Assembly (NCBI GenBank): GCA_027620015.1
Contig: JAQCGH010000014.1
Location: 1-46,447, forward strand
DNA length: 46,447 bases
Direction: 5' to 3'
DNA from: Cyanobacteriota bacterium
Lineage (GTDB): Bacteria > Cyanobacteriota > Cyanobacteriia > PCC-6307 > Cyanobiaceae
This document shows positions 1-10,904 of the stretch, piece by piece. The notes below the pieces were generated by a model that saw only the letters and a list, made by a program, of their open reading frames with translations, did not search any database and was not told where the DNA came from. Made by a program: the position numbers and the translations under genes. Numbering within the stretch: position 1 is the stretch's first letter; every line of letters begins with the position of its first letter.

Positions 1-369
1 TGGAACCACCGCATGGGCGCACTGCTAGGTCGAATACCCTCAAGCGATTCGGAGGGTTGTCTTCAAGATATCCACTGGGCTGAGGGCATGTTTGGCTATT
101 TCCCGAGCTATGCACTGGGCCATCTGATCAGCGCCCAACTAGCGGAAACCATGGAGCAGGAGCTTGGAGGCTCGGGTGCAATCGAGGCCGCTATCGCAGC
201 AGGCCAGGAGGGCAGATTGCAGGCCTGGCTGGCGAGCAGGGTTTATCCACTGGGCCGCAGCGTCAATGCAGAAGAGCTGGTGGAGCAGGTGAGTGGCGAG
301 AGCCTGAGCGCGGCGGCCTTCCTTCGCTATCTGCGCACCAAGCTGGAGCGCCTGCAGGCAGAAACATAG
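1..369 (+). CDS. M32-family metallocarboxypeptidase, C-terminal part
   Basis: This is the last 122 residues of a reading frame that is open at the left edge of the window, so the gene is partial and its zinc-binding HExxH region lies outside. The visible part fits the C-terminus of thermostable carboxypeptidase 1 (peptidase M32): a WN..M start, then LQDIHWAEGMFGYFPSYALG, which matches the family's conserved DxHWxxGxFGYFPxYxLG block. The family removes C-terminal residues from peptides in the cytoplasm. The stop is 30 bases before pyrophosphatase on the same strand, so the two may be cotranscribed. The family call is firm; the length and start cannot be judged here. Confidence 0.85.
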   Translation, partial: WNHRMGALLGRIPSSDSEGCLQDIHWAEGMFGYFPSYALGHLISAQLAETMEQELGGSGAIEAAIAAGQEGRLQAWLASRVYPLGRSVNAEELVEQVSGESLSAAAFLRYLRTKLERLQAET

Positions 370-399
370 GATTCCTCCGAGCTTCTCAAATTCAGCTTC

Positions 400-987
400 A
401 TGGCGAACATCGACCACGCCCCGAGCCGCACAATGCTCAACTTGCTGCACGTGCTGCCGGCTTTCGCCGATGAAGCAGAGCTGCGATTGAACGCGATCGT
501 GGAGCTCAACTCCATGACCATCAACAAGTACGAATTGATCACAGAAACCGGCCACCTCAAGCTGGATCGCGTGGGCTATTCGTCACTGGCCTACCCCTTT
601 GCTTATGGCTGTATCCCCCGCACTTGGGACGAGGACGGCGACCCCCTCGATATCGAGATTGTCGGAGTCACCGAGCCCCTTGTGCCTGGATCACTAGTGG
701 AAGCACGAATCATCGGCATCATGACCTTTGACGACGGCGGCGAGGTCGACGACAAGGTGATTGCAGTGTTGGCCGATGACAAGCGGATGAACCACATCAC
801 CAACTTCAACCAGCTCGGTGAGCAGTGGGTCACGGAAACTCAGTACTACTGGGAGCACTACAAAGACCTCAAAAAACCCGGCACTTGTAAAGTAAATGGC
901 TTCTTTGAGCCAGTAGAAGCCGTGCGAATTATTAAGGAGTGCGAGCAGCGTTATCTTGAAACCATCGATTCAAAATTAGTGAACTAA
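400..987 (+). CDS. ppa: Inorganic pyrophosphatase (family I)
   Basis: Hydrolyses pyrophosphate to two phosphates in the cytoplasm, pulling biosynthetic reactions forward. At 195 residues it has the size of soluble family I enzymes. The signature DGDPLDI (after TWDE) supplies the metal-binding aspartates; the E..K start of the core (KYELI), the YPFAYG block and DDKVIAV are also present. The ATG start gives the usual short N-terminal lead. No strong Shine-Dalgarno sequence is visible. It follows the M32 peptidase by 30 bases. A 9-base inverted repeat lies just after its stop. Confidence 0.96.
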   Translation: MANIDHAPSRTMLNLLHVLPAFADEAELRLNAIVELNSMTINKYELITETGHLKLDRVGYSSLAYPFAYGCIPRTWDEDGDPLDIEIVGVTEPLVPGSLVEARIIGIMTFDDGGEVDDKVIAVLADDKRMNHITNFNQLGEQWVTETQYYWEHYKDLKKPGTCKVNGFFEPVEAVRIIKECEQRYLETIDSKLVN

Positions 988-1314
988 GCGACTGCATCAT
1001 CAGGGCTGACCACCTAAATCCCCTCTTGATTGCGGCAGCAGCCCTGAGCAAGCCCGGGGCAACAACAGTGAAATCGAGCTGAAACTTTGCAAGCGCACGA
1101 TCAGCCTAATTCGTATAGGTCATTTCTCGGTTCAGAGCACGATGGTTATCCCCAAATACCAAGGGGAAAGTCGGTAAGCAAGTATTAATGCAGCGCTGAA
1201 ACCAGCTAATTGTCGGAAAATATTCTGGAGATTCCCGCAGTTTTGGCCGCTAGCTGAGGTACGAGTATTAACTTGTGGAGCCAAAACAACGGAAGGGGCC
1301 TTTCGTCTGCGGTT
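988..1314. other. Intergenic region between ppa and a small ORF
   Basis: About 330 bases without a convincing gene. It holds the inverted repeat described separately, followed by a more AT-rich stretch from about 1105 to 1280. That stretch could carry a promoter for the small ORF at 1315, but I see no well-spaced -35/-10 pair. No tRNA-like TpsiC motif or other RNA gene was recognised. Confidence 0.5.
1000..1047 (+). terminator. Inverted repeat after ppa, possible weak terminator
   Basis: TCAGGGCTG at 1000-1008 is exactly complementary to CAGCCCTGA at 1039-1047, leaving a 30-base loop. It starts 12 bases after the ppa stop. There is no run of T after the second arm, so this is not a classical intrinsic terminator. 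It could be an mRNA 3'-end hairpin or chance. Confidence 0.3.
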
Positions 1315-1491
1315 ATGTCAACGGTTTCCGAATCCAATCACTATTGCGAACCCCTGGTGAGCACCACTTTGAAGTGGGCCAGTGATGGAGAGCTTTCAGC
1401 CCTCGATCTTGAGCGGATTCTGGCCAGGCTAAGTGCGGTTGATCCTGTAGCCCAGGCTATATGTACTAGCCAGTCGCAGAATCAAGATTGA
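1315..1491 (+). CDS. Small hypothetical protein (58 aa)
   Basis: I do not recognise this family. The ATG at 1315 gives 58 residues; an upstream in-frame TTG at 1273 would add 14 residues of poor character, so the ATG is preferred. The middle part (WASDGELSALDLERILARLSAVDPVAQ) looks like one or two acidic amphipathic helices, and no membrane segment or metal motif is seen. The frame ends 10 bases inside the end of the convergent ClC gene. A short soluble protein of a picocyanobacterial type is plausible, but conservation would have to be shown. Confidence 0.45.
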   Translation: MSTVSESNHYCEPLVSTTLKWASDGELSALDLERILARLSAVDPVAQAICTSQSQNQD

Positions 1492-3500
1492 GTAGCTGCC
1501 TGGGTGGGTGTGAGCTGGCGGGCTAGAGCCCGGGCCATGCCATCTCGAGTAGCCAAGCCACGCAGAGAAGTAACCGGCAGTCCGGGATTGGGGAGACCAT
1601 GAGGCAGGGCTGCAGCCGCCGCAGCCGGCACATCAAAAACCGGCAATTGGCGCAAGCCATTTGGCCTGAGCTGGTCTTCAAGTTGAGCAAGCTGGGCAGA
1701 TATCGGCAGCCAAACCAAGTCACTGCGGCGACAGGAGAGCAAGGTGGGCACTGGCAAAGAGCCGTCTTCATTAAATTCCCGCTCGGCACTTAGGGTCCGC
1801 TGCAGATCAGCAAGGGTGACCAGACCCACCACCCACGCGCCATCCGCGACTACTAAACAGTGGCAGTGAGCGTCTACCAGTTGAAGCAAGGCCTGCTGTG
1901 CTGGTAACTCAGCTGCCAGCACAAGGGGAACCTCGGGCTCGAAAGCCTCAGCCACCTGCAGATTTGCTAACTGGTGGCGGCGATGCTCTTCTTGGGGGTC
2001 AGGCCCGAGCAAGCCCGGATCAGCAAGCCCCTGCCAGCGCTCCACCAAAGCCGCACTAAGACCTGCGGCGGCCATCAGGGGCAGCACAATTCGAATATCG
2101 CGGGTCAGTTCAAAAAGAAGCAACAGGGCCGTCAGGGGAGCCCGGGCACTACCGGCCAGCACAGCCGCCATGCCCACCATGGCGTAAGCGGGTGGTTCAG
2201 CAACTGGCAAGTGCAGGCCACTATCACCAAGCAGCTGGCCGTAACAGTTGCCGAGCACTGCTCCAAGGAACAGTGATGGGGCAAAACCACCGCCAACAAA
2301 GCCGGTGGCATTGCTGATACCAGTGGCCACAAGCTTGGCCCCCAGCAACACCAGCAAGGTGAGCAGGGGCACGCCACCCTCACTACCAAGCAACGCCTCA
2401 ATCGTGTCGTAGCCGACACCAAGCACCTGGGGAAAACCAAGTGCCATAGCACCTACAGAGGCACCACCCAAGGCGGTTGGCAGGCCTGGCGGCAGCTTGC
2501 CCAGCCAGGCCTGCAGCCGCTCGCTGCGGCCAGCGGCAAGCAGGCTCACCAAAGCCCAGGACATCAGACTGGCCACCAAGCCCAAACCCAGATAGAGGGG
2601 TAACTCCAGCGGTGAACGCACCTCGTAAGCAGGCAACCTCAAAATCGGCGTATCGCCGAGAAGGAGTTGCGTAACTAGCGATGAAGCCACCGCCGCAACC
2701 AGCACCGCCCGCAAGCTGGGCCGCCCCTGAACAGCACTGAAGCTTCCTTCAAAAGCAAAAAACACCCCGGCAATGGGTGCCTTAAACCCCGCCGCCAGAC
2801 CTGCTGCCACTCCGGCAGCCACCAGGGCTTTCTGGCTCTGGGGCGAGAGCCCACCGCGCAGGGCTACCCAGAGGCCAATATTGCCTCCGCTCTCAACGCT
2901 GGGCCCCTCCGGACCGAGTGAGGCACCACTGCCCAAGCTGAGGGATGCACCCAGCAGGCGTAGAAAAGGCAATCGGGGCCGGGCGTTAACGGCACCATCG
3001 GCCATCGCCATCAAGCTGGGTAGGCCAGGGCCAAGGTCACCGACATAGCGACGCAAAAGACCAACAGCCCAGCCCCCCAGGGTGGGCACCACAACCACCG
3101 GCCAGAGACTGATCCAATTGGGTAGAGAGGAAACCGGAAGGGGAATGGGCTCAGGGACTGCCGGAGGCGGAGGCAGGAAGCCAAGCCCACCGAGACCCAC
3201 CTGGAGCAGAGCCCGCAGCGGTGTGCTCGTATCAGGAGCCACCGCCAGCGGCAATTCAGGGGGTAGCTCAGGCGGCTGAATACGACCAACTGTCATCAAC
3301 CCCTCCACAAAAGGGCCAAACAGACCGTTATTGATGAAGCCCAGCAATTCGTGGAAGGCAACAACTGCAAGCCCAGTGAGCCCTCCAATCAGGGCAGCCC
3401 AGGCCAACAGATTCCATTGATAGGGAAGGGAGCGTGCCTCCGCTTCAAACGGCCTGGTGGCGGCTAGCGCTGGTTCAGGCTTCGGGCCGGACTGTTGCAA
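1482..3500 (-). CDS. ClC-family anion channel/transporter with CBS domains
   Basis: Moves chloride or nitrate across the membrane. The 672 residues hold a ClC core followed from about residue 505 by a pair of CBS-like regulatory segments. Filter motifs are visible: GPGLP (157-161), GPEGP with the gating glutamate Glu198 (196-200), and [10 protein letters not shown]. The first motif has Pro where chloride-selective members have Ser (GSGIP). At the inner-glutamate position Glu251 is followed by Gly, where proton-coupled members usually have Glu-Glu. An unusual proline-rich insert of about 60 residues (about 65-125) sits before the core. The TTG start is supported by a strong GGAGGAG a few bases upstream, inside the end of hemC, so translation is probably coupled to hemC. 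Confidence 0.93.
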   Translation of the reverse strand: MQQSGPKPEPALAATRPFEAEARSLPYQWNLLAWAALIGGLTGLAVVAFHELLGFINNGLFGPFVEGLMTVGRIQPPELPPELPLAVAPDTSTPLRALLQVGLGGLGFLPPPPAVPEPIPLPVSSLPNWISLWPVVVVPTLGGWAVGLLRRYVGDLGPGLPSLMAMADGAVNARPRLPFLRLLGASLSLGSGASLGPEGPSVESGGNIGLWVALRGGLSPQSQKALVAAGVAAGLAAGFKAPIAGVFFAFEGSFSAVQGRPSLRAVLVAAVASSLVTQLLLGDTPILRLPAYEVRSPLELPLYLGLGLVASLMSWALVSLLAAGRSERLQAWLGKLPPGLPTALGGASVGAMALGFPQVLGVGYDTIEALLGSEGGVPLLTLLVLLGAKLVATGISNATGFVGGGFAPSLFLGAVLGNCYGQLLGDSGLHLPVAEPPAYAMVGMAAVLAGSARAPLTALLLLFELTRDIRIVLPLMAAAGLSAALVERWQGLADPGLLGPDPQEEHRRHQLANLQVAEAFEPEVPLVLAAELPAQQALLQLVDAHCHCLVVADGAWVVGLVTLADLQRTLSAEREFNEDGSLPVPTLLSCRRSDLVWLPISAQLAQLEDQLRPNGLRQLPVFDVPAAAAAALPHGLPNPGLPVTSLRGLATRDGMARALARQLTPTQAATQS

Positions 3501-4425
3501 ATATCTCCTCCAGGATCTCGCCAGCGCCCTGGGCCTTCAAAGCATGGGCAAGGGCGATACCAACAGCCTCAGGGTCGGCCTTGGGACCGCAAGCCTCGTC
3601 CCGAATTAGGCGTAGGCCGTCGATGCTTGCAACCATGCCCGTCAACACAAGCGTATCCCCGTCGAAGCTGCTATTAACGCCAATCGGCACCTGACAGCCC
3701 CCCTCCAACTCCCGCAAAAAGGCACGCTCAGCTAGGCAGCGAAGGGTAGTAGGCAAGTGCTCCAGAACCTTGATCTGCGCGAGCACGGCGACATCTCCCT
3801 GCCGACACTCAATACCCAGGGCACCCTGCCCGACGGCGTGGAGGGAAATAGAGGGGGCGATCAGTTCGTGGATGCGATCACCCAAGCCAAGCCGTCCCAA
3901 ACCAGCGGCTGCCAGGATCAGACAGTCGTAATCACCCGAATCAAGCTTCTCCAGTCGGGTGATCACGTTGCCCCGCACATCCTTGAAGCTGAGGTGAGGG
4001 AAGTGGTGACGCAGTTGGGCAAGACGGCGTAGCGAACTGGTGCCCACCACGGCGCCGGCAGGCAGGGTTGCCAGGCTCTTATCGCGATGCTTTTCATGCA
4101 CCACCAAAGCGTCGGCGGGATCTTCCCGCTCTGTGATGCAGCCAAGCATCAGACCCTCGGGCAAATTGGTCGGCAGATCCTTGAGGCTGTGAACGGCGAT
4201 ATCCGCCTGGCCAACAAGCATCTGAGCTTCTAACTCCTTAGTAAAAAGTCCTTTGTCGCCGATCTTGGCAAGGGCCACATCGAGGATCTTGTCGCCCTGG
4301 GTGGCCATTGCTTCGATAGTGATCTCCAGACCGCTGTGGGCCTGGGCCAGTTCATCTCGCACCCAGTTGGTTTGCACCATGGCTAGCTGGCTGCGTCGGG
4401 AGGCAATGCGCAGGGGGTTGGCCAT
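3475..4425 (-). CDS. hemC: Porphobilinogen deaminase (hydroxymethylbilane synthase)
   Basis: Joins four porphobilinogen molecules into hydroxymethylbilane, an early step of haem, chlorophyll and cobamide synthesis. The ATG at 4425 gives [15 protein letters not shown], the usual start of the family; an upstream in-frame start would add 15 residues without homology. The dipyrromethane-cofactor cysteine is in [10 protein letters not shown], and the substrate-binding RGN(V)ITRLEKLD block is present. Length (316 aa) is normal. It lies 25 bases downstream of the DUF1824 gene and its end overlaps the ClC start, so rpoD, DUF1824, hemC and ClC look like one transcription run. Confidence 0.97.
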   Translation of the reverse strand: MANPLRIASRRSQLAMVQTNWVRDELAQAHSGLEITIEAMATQGDKILDVALAKIGDKGLFTKELEAQMLVGQADIAVHSLKDLPTNLPEGLMLGCITEREDPADALVVHEKHRDKSLATLPAGAVVGTSSLRRLAQLRHHFPHLSFKDVRGNVITRLEKLDSGDYDCLILAAAGLGRLGLGDRIHELIAPSISLHAVGQGALGIECRQGDVAVLAQIKVLEHLPTTLRCLAERAFLRELEGGCQVPIGVNSSFDGDTLVLTGMVASIDGLRLIRDEACGPKADPEAVGIALAHALKAQGAGEILEEIFATVRPEA

Positions 4426-4450
4426 CAGGGGCAGATAACAGCCACCCAGA

Positions 4451-4845
4451 TTAAGGGCCGAAGAAATCAAGGGGCAACGGACCCCAAGTGTCCTCAGCCG
4501 CTGGATCTGCCGAACAGTGACCGCTGATTATTAGACCCTCACCTAAACCAGTTTCAGCACGCACCAAAAAACTACCGCTGTTCTGGTTGGCTTTGAGAAA
4601 AACCGGACCCTCGATCGAATCGAGAGCTACTCCGACTGGATCTAGCTCCAATTGGGTCCAACCCAGAGCCGTCTCCGCCTGGCGAAGACAGGTCACAGCC
4701 GCCAATGCAGAAGCGGCCATCACCCCCGCCGTAAACCAGTCGCAGCGAGCAAGCAACGGGTCAAGCTCAGCCCGCAGAGCCGAGCAGGTTGCGGGGTCGA
4801 GCGATGGAGCACTGCGCAGCCCCCGCAGGGAGGCCAAGCCCTGAA

Positions 4846-4849
<4 letters not shown>
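4451..4849 (-). CDS. DUF1824 family protein
   Basis: A 132-residue protein of the cyanobacterial DUF1824 family, whose function is unknown. The recognisable part is the C-terminal half: [25 protein letters not shown] and the ending [11 protein letters not shown]. No membrane segment or signal peptide is seen, so it is probably cytoplasmic. The GTG start overlaps the stop of rpoD (GTGA), which suggests translational coupling to the primary sigma factor. hemC follows 25 bases later. Placement between rpoD and hemC says little about function. Confidence 0.88.
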
Positions 4850-6228
<1,379 letters not shown>

Positions 6229-6445
6229 AAATGACAAAAACGAAATAACAAAACAAATGGACGGGACGCATCACCTGAAATCGCGTCTAGGTATTTCTTG
6301 CCTGCAACGGGCAAAAAATCTAACCAGAAACTCCGGGGTTAGCCGTAGAAGCTGGTGAAAGGCTACGAAAGATGGAGGCAAACCTCTGAAACAGTGGTGT
6401 TGGCAGGTAAGAAACGAAAGCGACCCGTCAAAAGCATGGGGTCGA

Positions 6446-6483
6446 TTGGCCGAAGCCTGGACAGTTGGCCGAAGCCTGGACAG
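6446..6483. repeat. Exact 19-base tandem duplication
   Basis: TTGGCCGAAGCCTGGACAG occurs at 6446-6464 and again without a gap at 6465-6483. It lies in the non-coding region between rpoD and priA, about 220 bases upstream of rpoD and 150 bases upstream of priA. It may be a recent slippage event or a doubled protein-binding site. Confidence 0.9.
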
Positions 6484-6588
6484 GGCTGACAGGGGTGGTC
6501 GCAGACCGGGAAACCGAATAGTGGGAGGCTGGCTCCCGGGGTCTCACTTCAGGTCTTCCCGCTGGAGGGAACTCTGTTTGGTTCCGAC

Positions 6589-6606
6589 AGCAGTTTTTAA
6601 ACTGCT
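6589..6606. promoter_or_regulatory. 18-base inverted repeat upstream of priA
   Basis: AGCAGTTTTTAAACTGCT has two perfectly complementary 8-base arms around a TT spacer, ending 26 bases before the priA GTG. The symmetry and place suggest an operator for a dimeric regulator or a hairpin in the priA leader. Which regulator would bind is unknown; it does not match the NtcA (GTA-N8-TAC) pattern. Confidence 0.4.
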
Positions 6607-6632
6607 AAGCATTCACATCCTAAGAATGGGCT

Positions 6633-8864
6633 GTGACCTTTGCAAGCTTGTCGATCCCCTGGCTGCAGATCTGGCTTGAAGCTGGGCGCGAAGGCCAGGT
6701 ATTCACCTACGCCAACTCCCCGGAAACACCTGCCGGGATTGGCGATTTGGTGCGGGTCACGCTGCAGGGCCGCCCGCACACTGGCTTGGTGGTGGGCTGG
6801 CTTGATCAATTACCTGCCAGTCTCAGCAGCAAACGAATACAACCAATCCTGGAGATTTGGCAGCGGGCCGCAGTAGATCCCGATTGGCAAAACTTAATGG
6901 CAAGCGTGGCAGCGGAATGCCATACAAGCCTATTTAAAACTCTAAAAAGCGCCCTACCACCTGGCTGGCTTGGCCAGCGCAACAAGGGGCCCAGCAGGCC
7001 ACGCCCCGCAATCTGGCAAGTCGAGCGCTCCGATGTTGCACTCCCCAGCCAGCCCCTCACCGAGCGGCAGCAGCAACTTCTTGAGCACCTTGGACGCCAC
7101 AGCGCTCCAGTACCTGTGAGGGATCTCTGTAGGAAAGGTGGCTTCAGCCGCGCTGTGCTCAAGGGGCTGGAGGCTCGAGGTCTGGTGCAGCGCCTTCAGG
7201 CTCCCCCCAAGGACAGTGGAGCTGGGATCCCAAATGCACACTGGCCTGCCCTGACTGAAGCCCAGGCGGCTGCAGTAACAGCTCTGGCCGGTGCCCCAGC
7301 GGGCATGGAATTTTTGCTATGGGGGGTAACAGGCGCCGGCAAAACTGAGGTTTATCTGCGTGCAGCCGCTGAGGCTCTGGAGGCGGGGCAGGCCACGCTT
7401 TTGCTCACACCGGAGATTGGATTAATTCCCCAGTTGCTCGACCGGGCACGCGAACGCTTCGGCAGCCGGGTGGTCGAGTTTCATAGCGGGCTTTCTGACG
7501 GTGCCCGAGTGGCAGCTTGGCGCCGCTGCCTGGAATCAGAGGCGGTGGTGGTCGTGGGTACTCGCTCAGCAATCTTTTTGCCTATGTCGAGGCTGGGCCT
7601 GATCGTGCTTGATGAGGAACACGACAGCTCCTACAAGCAGGACAGCCCAATGCCCTGTTACCACGCCCGCGATGTAGCTCGCCTACGGGCCCGACACAGC
7701 GGGGCGCGGCTGGTGCTCGGCAGTGCCACCCCATCGCTAGAGAGTTGGCTGAGGTGCCAATCCCCCAAACCAGCCACCCACCTCCTACGACTGCCGGAGC
7801 GGATTGGTTCGCGTCCCCTGCCTGCCGTACGGGTGATCGATATGCGCCACGAGCTCGCGGATGGTCACCGCCGCCTGATTAGCCGAGCCCTAATGGGGCG
7901 CTTAGAGAACTTGCAAGAAAAGGGCGAACAGGCAGTAGTACTGGTGCCCCGACGTGGCTACCGAGCATTCCTGAGCTGTCGCAGCTGCGGCGAAGCGGTG
8001 CTCTGCCCCCACTGCGATGTGGCCCTCACCGTGCACCGCTCTAAAGGGGGCAAGGAATGGCTGCGCTGCCACTGGTGCGACCACCGCGCAGAGCTGGGCA
8101 ATCGCTGTGGACACTGCGGCTCTACGGCCTTTAAACCCTTTGGCGCTGGCACCCAGCGAGTAATGGAGCAGCTGGCAACAGAGCTTGAGGGTTTGCGCCT
8201 GCTGCGTTTCGACCGTGACACCACTAGGGGCCGCGACGGCCACCGCCGTCTGCTCGATCGCTTCGCCCAAGGGGAGGCCGACGTGTTGGTAGGCACCCAA
8301 ATGCTGGCCAAGGGCATGGACCTGCCCCGCGTCACTCTGGCGGCAGTGCTGGCGGCGGACGGGCTTCTGCATCGACCCGATCTGCGCTCGTCCGAGCAGT
8401 GTCTGCAATTGCTGTTGCAGTTGGCGGGCCGGGCAGGCCGCGGCGAGAAGCCAGGCGAGGTGCTGGTGCAGACCTACTGCCCAGAACACCCTGTGATTCG
8501 TCACCTAGTTGACGGGCGCTACGAGCAGTTTTTGGCAGAGGAGCGCCAGATGCGCCGCCAGGGGGGGTTGGTGCCCTTCAGCCGGGCCTGCCTGCTGCGA
8601 CTGAGCGGACCTAGTGCAAGCGGCACGGCAACCGCCGCCGCCGCCTTAGCCGAAAGGATCCGCAGCCAAGTGGAGGCCGCCGGATGGCTGTTGATCGGTC
8701 CCGCCCCGGCCCCGGTAGCCCGGGTAGCGGGCAAGAGTCGCTGGCAGCTTTTGCTGCATGGTCCCGCTGGCCAGCCCCTGCCCTTGCCAACTGAAAGCCT
8801 GCTGCGGGAGGGGCTGCCAGCGGGGCTGGGTCTGGCGATCGACCCCGACCCGCTCAGCCTTTAG
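6633..8864 (+). CDS. priA: Primosomal protein N' (replication restart helicase PriA)
   Basis: A 3'-5' DNA helicase that reloads the replisome at stalled forks. In order: the N-terminal 3'-DNA-binding domain (FTYANSPETPAGIGDLVRV), a winged-helix linker, Walker A GVTGAGKTEVY, the DEEH box (VLDEEHDSSYKQD), GSATPS, a zinc-binding insertion with CxxC pairs (CRSCG, CPHC, CHWC, CGHCG), then the second helicase lobe with GTQMLAKGMDLP and QLAGRAGR. The length of 743 residues is normal for the family. The GTG at 6633 is the start that leads directly into the conserved domain. It stands alone on the plus strand and converges on DUF3153, 9 bases apart. Confidence 0.96.
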   Translation: MTFASLSIPWLQIWLEAGREGQVFTYANSPETPAGIGDLVRVTLQGRPHTGLVVGWLDQLPASLSSKRIQPILEIWQRAAVDPDWQNLMASVAAECHTSLFKTLKSALPPGWLGQRNKGPSRPRPAIWQVERSDVALPSQPLTERQQQLLEHLGRHSAPVPVRDLCRKGGFSRAVLKGLEARGLVQRLQAPPKDSGAGIPNAHWPALTEAQAAAVTALAGAPAGMEFLLWGVTGAGKTEVYLRAAAEALEAGQATLLLTPEIGLIPQLLDRARERFGSRVVEFHSGLSDGARVAAWRRCLESEAVVVVGTRSAIFLPMSRLGLIVLDEEHDSSYKQDSPMPCYHARDVARLRARHSGARLVLGSATPSLESWLRCQSPKPATHLLRLPERIGSRPLPAVRVIDMRHELADGHRRLISRALMGRLENLQEKGEQAVVLVPRRGYRAFLSCRSCGEAVLCPHCDVALTVHRSKGGKEWLRCHWCDHRAELGNRCGHCGSTAFKPFGAGTQRVMEQLATELEGLRLLRFDRDTTRGRDGHRRLLDRFAQGEADVLVGTQMLAKGMDLPRVTLAAVLAADGLLHRPDLRSSEQCLQLLLQLAGRAGRGEKPGEVLVQTYCPEHPVIRHLVDGRYEQFLAEERQMRRQGGLVPFSRACLLRLSGPSASGTATAAAALAERIRSQVEAAGWLLIGPAPAPVARVAGKSRWQLLLHGPAGQPLPLPTESLLREGLPAGLGLAIDPDPLSL

Positions 8865-8873
8865 GAACCATTT

Positions 8874-9992
8874 TTAAGCCGGTAGTTCCGGCAGGCCGAA
8901 GCCAAGCAGACGCCGCAAACGCTCCAGAGCCAGCACCAGCACCAGGGCCATGGCGATAAGTGCGCCACCAAGGCCAAGAGCACTCCAGCGCCAGCAGCTG
9001 AGCTGCAGGGTGTTGCTGGCGCCAAAGCGCAAGGGCCAGTGCAGGGCAGCACGTCCAGAGATCACCGCAGCGGACTCGGGACTTGCCAGGCGGACAGCCC
9101 CAGGGGCAACAGGGCCCAGATCGATGGCAGCGCTGAAGCCAGGCAGAGCAGTGAGCCCACGCAGGTCCACCGCCAGCTCAAGGCTTTGGCGCACCCCCAG
9201 CAGCCAATTGCGCTCCCGCAGCTGGAAGTGGGGCGGCGGCAGGGCCACACCGGCCAGATCGGCTGCCGCGCTGAGGTTTGCTGCCAGCAGGGCAAGGGCC
9301 TCGGGAGCTGCTAGAACCCGGCTCTCAAGGCGTTGGTTAAAGCCGCCAGCTCCAGCAAATGATTTCAGCTCTCTAGCTGGGTGAAATCCCTGGCTCTGCA
9401 AGGTGCGACCAAATTGACGCGCCCAGGGTTCTGGCTGGGGTCCCGGGCTCGATAGGCCATGGGCTACCTGCAGCCGCCCCGGCCCCTTAAAGGTCAACTC
9501 GCTATGGACCTCGGTGCAGCCGCCGAGCAGGAGCGTCACTAGTAACAGCAAAACTGCCAGCACAGCGAACCCAACCGGAGCCCTGGTTGGCCCCACCGGC
9601 GGCGGTGGTGGTGGTGGGGGTTTGATAGATCGACGTCCGCGGGCAAGCTGCTGCATCTGGCCTCCTACGGCCTCTGCCGATCCCAGATCGGGCAGGGTGA
9701 TCGACCAATCGCGGGGGCGCTCAAGAGCTGGAGCCTCGAGAACGGTCAGTAGGTCTGTGGCCTGAGCCCGCAGGCTGGCATCACGGCAACGCTTAATAAG
9801 GCGGCAACACAAGATCGCCCGCGCGTTGTCTCCCCGCCCCATCCAGGCGGTGGCGAGCAACAGCTGGATCTCGGCGCCAATAACAGTTGCAGCAGGATGG
9901 TCAATGTTGAGGGGCTCCAACAGGCGTACAACTTGGCCGTAATCCCCCCGATCGAGGGCTAAATGGGCTGCAGCGAGCAGGTCTTCAGCCAT
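8874..9992 (-). CDS. DUF3153 family protein with N-terminal helical repeat domain
   Basis: The 372 residues fall into four parts: an N-terminal TPR-like helical part (about 1-110: [38 protein letters not shown]), a linker with a run of eight prolines, a membrane segment ending in LLLGGC like a lipobox, and a C-terminal extracytoplasmic DUF3153 domain closed by a second membrane helix and a basic tail. The function of DUF3153 is unknown. The ATG at 9992 is preferred over a start 29 residues upstream that lies inside argB. The start overlaps the argB stop by 8 bases, so the two are probably translationally coupled. The lipobox-like motif lies too far inside for a normal lipoprotein and is more likely part of the membrane helix. 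Confidence 0.8.
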   Translation of the reverse strand: MAEDLLAAAHLALDRGDYGQVVRLLEPLNIDHPAATVIGAEIQLLLATAWMGRGDNARAILCCRLIKRCRDASLRAQATDLLTVLEAPALERPRDWSITLPDLGSAEAVGGQMQQLARGRRSIKPPPPPPPPVGPTRAPVGFAVLAVLLLLVTLLLGGCTEVHSELTFKGPGRLQVAHGLSSPGPQPEPWARQFGRTLQSQGFHPARELKSFAGAGGFNQRLESRVLAAPEALALLAANLSAAADLAGVALPPPHFQLRERNWLLGVRQSLELAVDLRGLTALPGFSAAIDLGPVAPGAVRLASPESAAVISGRAALHWPLRFGASNTLQLSCWRWSALGLGGALIAMALVLVLALERLRRLLGFGLPELPA

Positions 9993-10899
9993 GGCAAACG
10001 CGCTGGCTACCCACAACCATGGTGCCGATCCCAGTGTCGGTGAATACCTCCAGCAAAAGAGCGTGGGGTACCCGGCCATCGACGATGTGGGCCGATGCCA
10101 CTCCCTGGGCTAGGGCACGGATGCAGCACTCGGTCTTCGGGGTCATGCCGCCTTGCACTATGCCGTCATGAATTAATTGGCGTGCATCCGCCAGCGTTAG
10201 TTGACGAATTAAAGATTCAGGATCGTGGCGATCTTGCAAGATCCCTGCCGTGTCAGTGAGCAAGATCAACTTCTCGGCCTGTAATGCCGCGGCCAGTTCA
10301 CCGGCCACCGTATCGGCATTGATGTTGTGGGCTTGCCCCTCCTCGTCGGCGGCCACGCTCGAGATCACAGGGATGTAACCGGCATTAAGCAGAGGTAAAA
10401 GAACTGCCGGATTTACTGCCGCCACCTCTCCCACCAACCCATTGGCCCCGCCGGCGTAAGTACGGGCCCGCACCAAGGAGCCATCGCTGCCGCAAAGTCC
10501 CACGGCCCTGCCTCCCACCTGATTGAGGCCATTGACAATGTTTTTATTAACCCGTCCCACAAGCACCATCTCCACCACATCCATGGTTTCCGGAGTGGTG
10601 ACTCTCAAACCGTCTCGGAATTCGGGCTCGATGTGGAGGCGATTGAGCCAGTCGTTAATCTCTGGTCCACCGCCATGAACAACCACCGGCTGCACACCCA
10701 CCGATGCAAGGAGCACCACATCGCGGTAAACCGCTGCGCGAAGGTCCGCTTGTGCCATCGCCGCGCCACCGTATTTGACCACCACCCTGCGGCCCGCGAA
10801 ACGCTGGATGTAAGGGAGGGCTTCACTTAGGACCGACACCCTCAGGGTGTCCTGACTAGTGATCAAGGTTTTGCTTCTCAAATGGGCAGCTGGATTCAA
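9985..10899 (-). CDS. argB: Acetylglutamate kinase
   Basis: Phosphorylates N-acetylglutamate, the second step and regulated point of arginine synthesis in cyanobacteria. The phosphate-binding [10 protein letters not shown], the glycine-rich [11 protein letters not shown], the substrate-binding [12 protein letters not shown] and [15 protein letters not shown] are all present, as is the C-terminal GGMTPK. Length (304 aa) is typical. In cyanobacteria this enzyme is controlled by the PII protein; the C-terminal region needed for that cannot be judged by eye. It starts 5 bases after the DUF2854 stop and overlaps the DUF3153 start. Confidence 0.97.
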   Translation of the reverse strand: MNPAAHLRSKTLITSQDTLRVSVLSEALPYIQRFAGRRVVVKYGGAAMAQADLRAAVYRDVVLLASVGVQPVVVHGGGPEINDWLNRLHIEPEFRDGLRVTTPETMDVVEMVLVGRVNKNIVNGLNQVGGRAVGLCGSDGSLVRARTYAGGANGLVGEVAAVNPAVLLPLLNAGYIPVISSVAADEEGQAHNINADTVAGELAAALQAEKLILLTDTAGILQDRHDPESLIRQLTLADARQLIHDGIVQGGMTPKTECCIRALAQGVASAHIVDGRVPHALLLEVFTDTGIGTMVVGSQRVCHG

Positions 10900-10904
10900 C
10901 GGTC

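Larger units (their letters stand above)
6229..6632. other. Divergent intergenic region rpoD / priA
   Basis: About 400 bases between the two divergent genes, so it must hold both promoters. I cannot place a well-matched -35/-10 pair for either. Two structures stand out and are listed separately: an exact 19-base tandem duplication (6446-6483) and an 18-base inverted repeat (6589-6606) close to the priA start. An open frame from 6446 crosses the region but has no coding character. Confidence 0.6.

Noticed and set aside
6446-6679. Plus-strand frame of 77 codons upstream of priA
   Set aside because: Begins inside the tandem duplication, is Arg/Gly-rich without a domain, and runs into priA in another frame.
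7902-8504. 200-codon minus-strand frame inside priA
   Set aside because: Lies fully opposite the conserved helicase domain; composition is that of a shadow frame.
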